Below, in pieces: positions 54,648-62,887 of a stretch of 64,000 nt of DNA (positions within the stretch are counted from its first letter, which is position 1; each line of letters starts with the position of its first letter). Below the pieces are notes generated by a model. The model saw only the letters and a list, made by a program, of their open reading frames with translations. It did not search any database and was not told the origin of the DNA. The stretch comes from Paraburkholderia sp. PGU19 (lineage in GTDB: Bacteria; Pseudomonadota; Gammaproteobacteria; Burkholderiales; Burkholderiaceae), in NCBI RefSeq assembly GCF_013426915.1, contig NZ_AP023179.1, positions 2,232,001-2,296,000 of the forward strand, given 5' to 3'. The position numbers and the translations under genes were made by a program.

Positions 54648-54807
54648 GTCGAATCCTCGAATCGTAAGCGCACGATGCCCGTGCAACGCCTCGCGACGCT
54701 ATGCCTTACAACATGAAGCGTCGAGGCTCAACTTGCGCCCTATATTGGACCACGTTTGAGAATTGCGCGTCGTCAGCCGGACAAGCCGGAGGGACTCGAC
54801 GCGCGAG

Positions 54808-56130
54808 TCAGTCGCCCAGATGCGCGCCAAACCACGCAGCCGCCGACAGATTCAGCTCGGCCAGCACGATCGGCGTGAGGGCGCCGAATTCTTCCAGCGA
54901 CTGCGCGCTCGCCACGGCAGCCGCATCCTGCGCCTCGCCCGCCGCTTCCGCGATGCTCAGCAGCGCGCCCATCTGCCCCGCCCGCTCGACGATCGCATCG
55001 CGAATCAGCGGCGACAGATCGAGCGGATCGAGTGTAGCGTCCGGCGTCGAATCGACGAGCACATGCACAAGCGAAAACACGCCCGTCAGGAACGCGGCGT
55101 CGGCAAACGCCTCGTCGTTCGGGCGAATCCAGCGCGCCGCCAGTTCCATGAAGCGCGCGCGCGTACCCGCCAGTTGCACGAGCGGATCGGAGCGCCACGG
55201 CAACTCGCCGCCGCCTGCGTACAGCAGCAGTTGCGCCCAGCGTGCGATCTGCCGCGTGCCCGTCGCGATGATCGCCTCGCGCAGCGACGAGATGTTGCGG
55301 CCAAGCCCGAACGCGCTCGAGTTGACGAGCCGCAGCAGCTGCATCACGACATTAGGATTGCGCTTGAGCTCATCTTCGAGCTCGACGATACCCGCGTCAC
55401 GCGCGAGCAACGCGAGCAGCCGCAGCAGCGAGGTGCGCGACGATCGCGTACGGCGCGTCGACAGCACCTGCGGCCGCGCGAAGAAATAGCCCTGGAAGAG
55501 ATCGAAGCCGAGTTCGCGGGCGAGCGCGAAGTCTTCACGTGTTTCGACCTTTTCGGCGATCAGCGTCTTGCCACGACTCGCGAGCGCCTTCGCGAGGCCC
55601 GGCAGTTGCGCGCGGTCCGTCTGCAGGAAATCCACCTTGACGATATCCGCGTACGGCAGCGCAGTGAGCAGGTTCGGCGAAAGCTCGCACACGTCGTCGA
55701 GCGCGACGCGAAAGCCCGCGCGGCGCAAATCGGCAATGCGCGCGATGAGCCGCTCGTCGAACTGCACCGTCTCGAGGATTTCGAGCACGAAGCGCTCGGG
55801 CTCCATCAGATGCACGATGTCGTCGAACAGCAGCTCGCGGCTAATGTTCACATAGCCGCGATGCGTGCCGAGCACGGAAGGCACGCCGATACCGCCGATC
55901 GTGCGCACCACCACCTGCGCGGTGGCCTGCGCGTCGTCGGAGACCTGTGCGTAATTTTGCGCGCTGCCGCGAAACAGCAGCTCGTAAGCGTGCAGCGCGC
56001 CGTCGCGGTCGAGAATCGGCTGACGCCCGACATAGACGAACTGCGCCGATGAGATCGCCTCGTCCTCTTCGCCTGCTTGCGCAAACGTTTGGGGGCGGCC
56101 GGCTTCGTCGTTTTGAAACGGATCAGGCAT
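54808..56130 (-). CDS. EAL-HDOD (YuxH-type) signalling protein
   Basis: A 440-residue cytoplasmic protein with an EAL domain (about 35-235) and a C-terminal HDOD domain (about 245-430). Catalytic-type EAL residues are largely kept: E in AYELLFRGS, N in GYVNISRELLFDD, E in FVLEILETVQF, DD in RVALDDVCELSP, K in IVKVDFLQ and E in LIAEKVETRED. The usual DDFGTGYSS loop is changed, so activity is uncertain. The HDOD part has LLRLVNSSAFGLGRNISSLR. HDOD proteins relay signals without known chemistry. The start is the ATG at 56130. It is divergent from the PAS-GGDEF-EAL gene. Confidence 0.87.
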   Translation of the reverse strand: MPDPFQNDEAGRPQTFAQAGEEDEAISSAQFVYVGRQPILDRDGALHAYELLFRGSAQNYAQVSDDAQATAQVVVRTIGGIGVPSVLGTHRGYVNISRELLFDDIVHLMEPERFVLEILETVQFDERLIARIADLRRAGFRVALDDVCELSPNLLTALPYADIVKVDFLQTDRAQLPGLAKALASRGKTLIAEKVETREDFALARELGFDLFQGYFFARPQVLSTRRTRSSRTSLLRLLALLARDAGIVELEDELKRNPNVVMQLLRLVNSSAFGLGRNISSLREAIIATGTRQIARWAQLLLYAGGGELPWRSDPLVQLAGTRARFMELAARWIRPNDEAFADAAFLTGVFSLVHVLVDSTPDATLDPLDLSPLIRDAIVERAGQMGALLSIAEAAGEAQDAAAVASAQSLEEFGALTPIVLAELNLSAAAWFGAHLGD

Positions 56131-56438
56131 TTTTAACGGCTGCTTGGATTCGGAAGACGGCTTGCCTGCGGGGTCGCCAACTCGCGCCCCGTCAGGGGGA
56201 ATAACGGAGCGCGTTCGCCGCCACTTTAGCGGAATCCACGGGGGATGCACAGGCATCCAGGCTAGCCGCGAATCCTTACCCTATGTTATGGCGCTTTTTG
56301 TGTCTGAAAGCTAAAGATTCCGTCGCAAACGTCGTTATCCCGTTCTGATGGACGGCCTCGCGCCTGCCCCGATCGGTCCGCCGACGGGCATCGCAAGGGC
56401 CTCCAGCCTCACGACGAACCGGGTAGTCAGCGACACAC
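56131..56438. other. Divergent promoter region of the c-di-GMP cluster
   Basis: These 308 bases contain a less GC-rich stretch (56275-56330, with TATGTTATGGCG and TTTTTGTGTC) likely to hold promoters for one or both flanking genes. No gene is seen. Confidence 0.4.
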
Positions 56439-58277
56439 ATGGAAGCGACCAGGATCACCCCAGCCCGCCGGGGCTTGCTGCGCACGGCAATCGACCGATT
56501 CCGCGCGGCCCGTCAGCCCGCGCGCGCGACGGTCGCACCAGCCGCATCTGGTTCGCCAGGTGCTTCGCACGGGCTCGAACAGGCCGCGCACGCCGTCGAC
56601 TTCCTCGCGCACGTGGCGCGCAATCTCACCTTTCTGTATGTCTCCGAGGCGAGCCTGCGCTTCATCGGCTATCACCGCGAGTATCTGCAAACGGTCACGC
56701 TGCACGAACTCGTCGCGCCCGGCGACGTCGCCCGCCTCGACGCCGCGCTGCGCCGCGCCGACGAAAGCGGCGCCGTCGAAAAAGTCACGCTTGACCTGAT
56801 CAAGTCGCTGACCTACCCCGTGCCCGTCGAGCTGCGCATTGCGCGTAACTGTCACGACGGCATCGAAGGCTATGCGATTGCGGGCTTCGACGTGTCGAGC
56901 TGGCGCGCGACGGAAGCGAGCCTCAAGCATCAACTGCATCACGACAACCTGACGGGTCTCGCGAACGTGCCCGCCCTTGTCGAGGAAATGCGTCACGCGC
57001 AGCAGAAGGCGGACGCGACGGGCAAGTCGGCCGCCCTGCTGCTGCTCGATCTCGACGACTACCAGCGCGTGAACCGCGCGCTCGGCTACGACGCCGGCGA
57101 CGAGATGCTGCGCGACACCGCGCGCCGCCTGTCCAACATGACGACGCAAGGCGAACTGATCGCGCGCATCTCCAGCGACGAGTTCGCGATCCTGCTGCCG
57201 CCCGCGCACGGGCGCGCCGACGCCGCGATCGCTGCCGAAGCGCTCGCGCGGCGTCTGTTGACGGCGATCCAGCAACCGTACACGTTCAACCGACAGCCGG
57301 TGCATCTGTCGGCGAGCGTCGGCATCGCGCTGTATCCGGACACGCAGCACTCGGGCGAATCGCGCGAACACGCACCACGCGACAGCCAGCTGTTGCGCTG
57401 GGCGGACCATGCGCTGGCGCGCGCGAAAGCCGCGGGCGGCAACACGCTCGCGTTCTACGTGCCCGACGACAGCCCCGCCGACGCCGAGCGCCTGAAGCTC
57501 GAATCGGACCTGTACGACGGCGTGCGCAATGGCGAGTTCTCGCTGCACTTCCAGCCGATCACGAGCAGTCAGTCGCACGGCGTGGTCGGCGTCGAGGCGT
57601 TGATCCGCTGGCAGCACCCGGTGCATGGGCTCGTGCCGCCGTCCATGTTCATCCCGCTCGCGGAATCCGTCGGCCTCATCAACTATCTGGGCAACTGGGT
57701 GCTGAAGGCCGCGTGCATGCAGTTGATCCGCTGGGACATTCAAGGCATCCGGCTGCAATACGTCGCGGTCAATGTGTCGCCGCAGCAGTTCCGCGATCCG
57801 CGCTTCAAGGAAAGCGTGCGCGAAGCGATCGCGCTCACGGGCATCGATCCGCACCGGATCGTGTTCGAGATCACGGAAAGCCTGCTGATGCACGACCCGC
57901 AGCACGCCACCGCGTTGCTCGAAGAACTCACGGGCCTCGGCATCCGCTTCGCCGTCGACGATTTCGGCACCGGCTATTCGAGCCTTGCGTATCTGCAACG
58001 CTTCCCGCTCGCGAAACTGAAAATCGACCGGAGTTTTGTGGAGAATCTGTTAACCTCGCGCAACGATCAGGCGATCGTCAGCGCCGTCGTGGGTCTCGCG
58101 CAAACGCTCGATCTCGAGCTGGTCGCCGAAGGCGTCGAAACGGAAGCGCAGCGTGAGCTGCTCACCGAGATGGGCTGCGGTCACATTCAGGGCTGGCTCG
58201 TCTGCAAGGCACTCCCATCGGAAGAACTCGCACAGCGCTTCGTATCGCGCGCGCTTCACGTGCATGGTGAAGCGTGA
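56439..58277 (+). CDS. PAS-GGDEF-EAL protein with degenerate GGDEF; probable c-di-GMP phosphodiesterase
   Basis: A 612-residue cytoplasmic protein. A PAS-like sensor occupies about residues 50-155 (NLTFLYVSEASLRFIGYHRE). In the GGDEF domain (about 165-320) the catalytic signature reads SSDEF (RISSDEFAILL), so cyclase activity is probably lost. The EAL domain (about 345-600) is intact: VVGVEALIRWQHPVHG, VAVNVSPQQF, FEITESLLMH, AVDDFGTGYSSLAYLQRFPL, KLKIDRSFV and VAEGVETEAQ. The EAL domain should be active. It is followed by the HDOD gene, 85 bp downstream. Confidence 0.92.
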   Translation: MEATRITPARRGLLRTAIDRFRAARQPARATVAPAASGSPGASHGLEQAAHAVDFLAHVARNLTFLYVSEASLRFIGYHREYLQTVTLHELVAPGDVARLDAALRRADESGAVEKVTLDLIKSLTYPVPVELRIARNCHDGIEGYAIAGFDVSSWRATEASLKHQLHHDNLTGLANVPALVEEMRHAQQKADATGKSAALLLLDLDDYQRVNRALGYDAGDEMLRDTARRLSNMTTQGELIARISSDEFAILLPPAHGRADAAIAAEALARRLLTAIQQPYTFNRQPVHLSASVGIALYPDTQHSGESREHAPRDSQLLRWADHALARAKAAGGNTLAFYVPDDSPADAERLKLESDLYDGVRNGEFSLHFQPITSSQSHGVVGVEALIRWQHPVHGLVPPSMFIPLAESVGLINYLGNWVLKAACMQLIRWDIQGIRLQYVAVNVSPQQFRDPRFKESVREAIALTGIDPHRIVFEITESLLMHDPQHATALLEELTGLGIRFAVDDFGTGYSSLAYLQRFPLAKLKIDRSFVENLLTSRNDQAIVSAVVGLAQTLDLELVAEGVETEAQRELLTEMGCGHIQGWLVCKALPSEELAQRFVSRALHVHGEA

Positions 58278-58362
58278 CTGACATGACGCGTGTTGATACT
58301 GGGCACAGTCCGCGTCACGACTTGCCACTCACTGGAACTTGTATGGCTCTTGCGGGACTCTC

Positions 58363-59820
58363 ATGCTAAAGGCTGCGCTGCTTGACCGGCTCTGGGCTCG
58401 CATGAACGAGCGCGGCGACTTCCCGATGCTGCAGCAGTCGCTCCGCTCGACGATGGCGGCGATGAACAACGATGACCTCGATTTCAGCGCCCTCGTGCAG
58501 ATCGTGCTCTCCGACTTCGCGCTGACACAGAAGGTGCTGCGTCTCGCGAATTCGGCGATGTACATGGCGTTCGGCGGCAACATCACCACAGTCTCACGCG
58601 CGTTGATGGTGCTCGGCATGGATGCCGTCGGACATCTCGTCGTCGGCCTGAAGATCGTCGATCACTTTCATCACAGCGTGCCGCGCCGCATCGACGCGAA
58701 GCTCGAACTCAACCGCACGATGCTGTCGGGCTGCGTCGCGCGCAAGCTCACCGAGCGCGGCGATCTGCGCGACGGCGAAGAGGCTGTCGTCTGCACGCTG
58801 ATGCGCCAGATCGGCAAGCTGCTGGTCGTGTTCTATCTGGATGCCGAGTGGGATCACATTCGTCGCCAGATCGACATGGGCATGGGCGAGAACGAAGCCT
58901 GCGACACCGTGCTCGGCGTGACGTTCCAGGAAATCGGACTTGAAGCGGCGTCGCGCTGGCGCTTGCCTGAGATGATCCGCGTCGGCATGACCGAGTTCGA
59001 TCCGCTGCAGGACGACGAGCCGCGCCAGGTGCAATGGCTGCGCGCGATCACGAACTACTCGACGGAAGTCGCGAACGTGCTCACGCAACCGCATCTGCCT
59101 CAGGCACAGCGCGACGTGCGCATCGCCGAGCTTGCGCAGCGCTACAGCCGCACGCTCAACACCGATCCCGAAGTACTCGTCGACATGAGCCTGACGCTCG
59201 CCGAAGAAGAGACCCGCGACGGCGTGATGCGCGAGATCTTCGAACTGCGCGCGAATGCCGATGCGATTGCGCGCGAAACGCTCGATCCCGAGTCGTGCAT
59301 CCGTGCCGGCGTCAGCGAATTGCAGGCGCTGCCGAGTGACAGCGGACTCGCGCCCGCGCTCGCGATGGCGTCGGAAACGGTGCTCGCGGGCTTGCAGTTC
59401 GAGCGCACCGTCGTGTTCGTGCGGCATGGCAGCGGCATCTTCAAGGCGACGATGGGCTTCGGCGCGAAGATCGAGGCCGCGCTACCGAAGCTCAGCTTCG
59501 CAACGGCCTTCGCGCCCGACGTGTTTCATCTCGCGATTGCGAACTCGGTCGGCATCTTTATCGAAAACGCGCGCGATCCGAAAATGCACGCGCGCTTGCC
59601 GGACTGGTATCGCCGCGCCTTCGAAGGCGTGCATTCATTCGTGCTGCTGCCCGTGGTGCTGGAGAACAAGTCGACGGTCGCCCTGCTCTATGGTGACTGG
59701 GCGCATCATGACGTGCGGCGCCGCATCTCGCAGCGGGAAATGGCCGCACTCAACGAACTGGCGCGCGAGTTGGGACGGTTCTTCGCGCATGCGCCCGTGA
59801 GCGAAGTCGAAACGCTCTAA
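58363..59820 (+). CDS. HDOD-domain protein with GAF-like C-terminal domain
   Basis: A 485-residue protein with an N-terminal HDOD domain (about 15-215; TQKVLRLANSAMYMAFGGNI, ALMVLGMDAVGHLVVGLKIV) and a C-terminal region (about 330-480; VLAGLQFERTVVFVRHGSGI, FVLLPVVLENKSTVALLYGD) that resembles a GAF domain. The ATG at 58363 has a GGGA ribosome site and starts the HDOD similarity. It is codirectional with the PAS-GGDEF-EAL gene and convergent with a second EAL-HDOD gene, so it probably acts in the same signalling group. Confidence 0.87.
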   Translation: MLKAALLDRLWARMNERGDFPMLQQSLRSTMAAMNNDDLDFSALVQIVLSDFALTQKVLRLANSAMYMAFGGNITTVSRALMVLGMDAVGHLVVGLKIVDHFHHSVPRRIDAKLELNRTMLSGCVARKLTERGDLRDGEEAVVCTLMRQIGKLLVVFYLDAEWDHIRRQIDMGMGENEACDTVLGVTFQEIGLEAASRWRLPEMIRVGMTEFDPLQDDEPRQVQWLRAITNYSTEVANVLTQPHLPQAQRDVRIAELAQRYSRTLNTDPEVLVDMSLTLAEEETRDGVMREIFELRANADAIARETLDPESCIRAGVSELQALPSDSGLAPALAMASETVLAGLQFERTVVFVRHGSGIFKATMGFGAKIEAALPKLSFATAFAPDVFHLAIANSVGIFIENARDPKMHARLPDWYRRAFEGVHSFVLLPVVLENKSTVALLYGDWAHHDVRRRISQREMAALNELARELGRFFAHAPVSEVETL

Positions 59821-59895
59821 CGATAGACGCGCGCCCTCTTCCACATCGACATCGACATGCGCGGCTTATAGGTTCGAGCCGCGCATTCTCCCGCA

Positions 59896-61254
59896 TCAAT
59901 CCTCGATCCGCTCCAGCCCCGTCGCCTCGGCGCTGCGGTCGGCGACGCCCGCCCACGCGGCCGAGACGAGGCCCATTTGGGCGACGTCGAGCGCCTGCAG
60001 ACCTTCGAGCCGTTCGCACGCGCTTTCGATATCGGCCCATGCGCCGCGTTCGAGCGCCTCGACCACCGTCAGCAACGTGCCCAGCACGCCTTCGCGCAAC
60101 AGGATGGCGTCGCGGATCGGCTTGGACAGCGCGAGCACATTGAGCGTGTGTTCGAGCGAGCCGCCGAACACCGAGTCGACGAACGAGAACACGCCCGTGA
60201 GGAACGCCGCGTCGGTTTCGTCACGTCCCGCTTCGGGCAGACGCTGGATGGCCAGTTCCATGAAACGCGCACGCGTCGCGGCCAGTTGCAGCAGCGGATC
60301 GTCTTCGAGCGCAACCTTGCGGCCGTCCGCGTACAGCAGCAATTGTGTCCAGCGCGCGATGCGGTTCGTGCCCGTCGCGTTGATCGCTTCGCGCAAGGTC
60401 GTGACCTTGCGTCCCATTGCGAGACCGCTCGAATTTGCAAGACGCATCAGATGCATGACGAGCACCGGGTTCAGCTTCAGCTCGGCTTCGAGCTGCGCGA
60501 CGGTCGGCTCGCCACCGAGCAATTGCAGCAGATTCAGCAGTGCGTGGCGCGGCGCGCTGACCTTGCGCGCGGCCGCGCCCTGCGGATGCGCAAAGTAATA
60601 GCCCTGGAAGCGGTCGAAGCCGAGATCGAGCGCCTGCTCATACACTTCCTGCGTCTCGACGCCCAGCGCGATCAACAGCTTGCCCGCTGATTTCAACACG
60701 CTCGCAAACTTGGGAAGCATGGCTTGCGGGATGCGGTGCATGTCGATCTTCACGGCGTCGGCGTACGGCAGCAGGCGCGCGAAGGTGTCGTTGGCCTGCG
60801 CGACGTGGTCGATCACGAAGCGATAGCGGCGTCCATACAGTTCGACGATGCGCGTGATCAGTTGATCGTCCGCGACGATATCGGGCGGCAGCTCGAACAT
60901 GAAACGCTCGGCGGGCAGACTGCGGATCGCGTCGTCGAACAGCAGTTCGCGCGTGACGGGCAGATAACCGGGATGATTGGCGAGCGCGGCGCGCACGTCG
61001 GGCTGCAGGATCGCGTGGATGATGGACCCGGCGGCGGCGGCTTGCGTCTCTCGCTGCTCGCCTTCCGGTTCCAGCCCGCTGGATTCGCCGTCTTCGGCGG
61101 CGGGCGCCTGATACAGCTTGAGTTCGAACGCGCACAACATGTTGTCGCGGTTCAGGATGGGCTGACGGGCAAACGAAACGTTTGCGCGCGCGTCCTGCGC
61201 AAAGCCCGGAACGTCTTCTGCCTGGCGTTCCTCAGCGACTGCGGTGGTGGTCAT
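59896..61254 (-). CDS. EAL-HDOD protein with degenerate EAL domain
   Basis: A 452-residue paralogue of the protein at 54808-56130. The N-terminal EAL-like domain has lost key residues: N becomes P (GYLPVTRELLFDD), the DD pair becomes DH (FVIDHVAQAN) and the late E becomes L (LIALGVETQE). It is therefore not a credible phosphodiesterase and may only bind c-di-GMP or a partner. The HDOD domain is well kept (LMRLANSSGLAMGRKVTTLR, RIARWTQLLLYADGRKVALE). The start ATG at 61254 has a GGGGA site. Its first 80 residues include an acidic Gln/Glu-rich insert (about 52-72). Confidence 0.86.
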   Translation of the reverse strand: MTTTAVAEERQAEDVPGFAQDARANVSFARQPILNRDNMLCAFELKLYQAPAAEDGESSGLEPEGEQRETQAAAAGSIIHAILQPDVRAALANHPGYLPVTRELLFDDAIRSLPAERFMFELPPDIVADDQLITRIVELYGRRYRFVIDHVAQANDTFARLLPYADAVKIDMHRIPQAMLPKFASVLKSAGKLLIALGVETQEVYEQALDLGFDRFQGYYFAHPQGAAARKVSAPRHALLNLLQLLGGEPTVAQLEAELKLNPVLVMHLMRLANSSGLAMGRKVTTLREAINATGTNRIARWTQLLLYADGRKVALEDDPLLQLAATRARFMELAIQRLPEAGRDETDAAFLTGVFSFVDSVFGGSLEHTLNVLALSKPIRDAILLREGVLGTLLTVVEALERGAWADIESACERLEGLQALDVAQMGLVSAAWAGVADRSAEATGLERIED

Positions 61255-61493
61255 TCCGGTCCCCTGTCCGGCCAGCGTTCGCGCTTCATGGCTTACGCTG
61301 GTCCCATGCAAGTAGTTGCGGCGAAGCGTGGCGCTTCGTGCTCTCGTCTGTTGAGTATCGTTCTGGCGGCATCATCCGATATGCCTGGCTGCACCCGCAG
61401 CATATCGAGCCGTCTTTCCCCGTGCGCAGATTTTAGCGCACGCCGCCATGCGCAGGAGCATGAAGAAGCGAAAAAAGACTGGAAAACAAGGGT

Positions 61494-61521
61494 AAAAAAA
61501 CGGCCGCATGAAGCGGCCGTT
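61494..61521 (-). terminator. Intrinsic terminator after the solute-binding protein gene
   Basis: On the minus strand AACGGCCGC-TTCAT-GCGGCCGTT is followed by a run of T residues (61494-61500 as A on the plus strand). It lies about 50 bp past the stop at 61568, so no permease gene follows it in this operon. Confidence 0.85.
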
Positions 61522-61567
61522 CGACGTTCGACTCCGGCGCGACGATCCGCGCCGGATGAAGCGCGCA

Positions 61568-62368
61568 TTACTTCAGCGTGACCTTCACGTCGAAATACTT
61601 CGCGGCGAGCTTGTCGATCGTGCCGTCGGCCTTCAGTTCCTTGAGCGCCTGGTTGACGGCGTCCTTCAACTGGGCGTCGCCCTTGCGCAGACCGAAGCCG
61701 ACGCCCGAGCCGAGCAGCTTTTCATCCGACACGGCCGGGCCGGCGAATTCGAATCCCGCCCCTTGCGGCTTCCTCAGGAAGCCCTTCGACGCCGCTTCCC
61801 CGTCGAGGAACGACGCATCGAGACGGCCCGCGACGAGGTCGGCATAGACCTGATCCTGCGCCTGATACGGAATCACGTCGACACCGAGGGGCGCCCACTT
61901 CGCCTTTGCGTAGGCCTCCTGGATCGAGCCTTGCAGCACGCCAACGTGCTTCCCCTTCAGCGATGCCGCTGTCGGCTGCAAACCGCTGCCCTTCTTCGCG
62001 ATCACCTGGTTGGGGATCACGTAGATGGGATCGGTGAAGTCGATGACGGCGCGGCGCTGGTCGGTAATCGACATGTCCGAGTTGATCGCGTTGAACTTGC
62101 GAGCCTGGAGCGCGGGAATCAGACCGTCGAACGCGTTCTCGACCCATACGCATTTCGCCTTGAGCTTCGCACAGACGGCGTTGCCGATATCGATGTCGAA
62201 GCCCTGCAGGTCGCCGGCGGGCGACTTCGATTCGAACGGCGCATACGATGCCTCGACGCCGAAGCGGATTTCCTTGATCTCGGCTGCCGTTGCGGCCGTT
62301 ACCGTCACTGCCATCAGGGTGCCCGCCACTGCGGCGAGCGTGGCCATCTTTTGCCAACTCATTTTCAT
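61568..62368 (-). CDS. Periplasmic amino-acid-binding protein (ArgT/HisJ family)
   Basis: A 266-residue family-3 solute-binding protein. Residues 1-28 form a signal peptide (MKMSWQKMATLAAVAGTLMA, VTVTAATAA). The mature part has IRFGVEASYAPFESKSPAGD, LQGFDIDIGNAVCAKLKAKC and FNAINSDMSITDQRRAVIDF, typical of lysine/arginine/ornithine- or histidine-binding proteins. The two Cys (about 65 and 72) could form a disulfide, as in HisJ. The ATG at 62368 has a GAGGAAAG site. A terminator directly follows, so it is an orphan with no ABC permease or ATPase gene in the window. Confidence 0.9.
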   Translation of the reverse strand: MKMSWQKMATLAAVAGTLMAVTVTAATAAEIKEIRFGVEASYAPFESKSPAGDLQGFDIDIGNAVCAKLKAKCVWVENAFDGLIPALQARKFNAINSDMSITDQRRAVIDFTDPIYVIPNQVIAKKGSGLQPTAASLKGKHVGVLQGSIQEAYAKAKWAPLGVDVIPYQAQDQVYADLVAGRLDASFLDGEAASKGFLRKPQGAGFEFAGPAVSDEKLLGSGVGFGLRKGDAQLKDAVNQALKELKADGTIDKLAAKYFDVKVTLK

Positions 62369-62887
62369 TAAAGCTTTCCTCAAGAAGTGCTCGTGGGCGG
62401 AATGCCCCGCCTTGGGCGTGCCGCGATCATGGGCACGCCAAAAATACGGTTCAAACGCCGTCGTCCGGTTTGGTGCGGCGCACAAGGCGACGCGAGCGCG
62501 GGATTTTACAGGGTCTTCCTCAGCCGCCCCGCGAGTGCACCGGTTTTGTGTTTCGCGGTGCGCTGATCGAGATCGGCTCAAATCAGAAAAATCCTGTCGC
62601 AACGACGCAATCTTCTTTAGGAAATTCGCCAGCACACAAGAGACAACTAGCGGTTGTGATGCAAATCTGTCGATAGATTCAGACAACTGGCATGCCGTCG
62701 AGCTTGCGGCGCGTCAGCGTACCCGGCGCCCCACGACGACGCAATACGCCTTTAGGCTAATACGTTAATTGCTTCGTATTGCGTATGATATTTTCAGTAA
62801 GGATTCCGACATTATTTTTTTACAGAAACAGCGTCGACGTCCGTTGCACTCCACACACCGCAGGCGAATCTTCGAGCATCGACCGCA
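62369..62887. other. Divergent intergenic region, 519 bases
   Basis: No gene is visible. AGACAACT occurs at 62641 and 62681, exactly 40 bp apart, and ACAAC-N5-GTTGT forms a 15-bp dyad at 62643-62657. An AT-rich stretch (62740-62815, with TATGAT and long T runs) is a likely promoter for the sulfatase-maturase gene. Confidence 0.45.
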
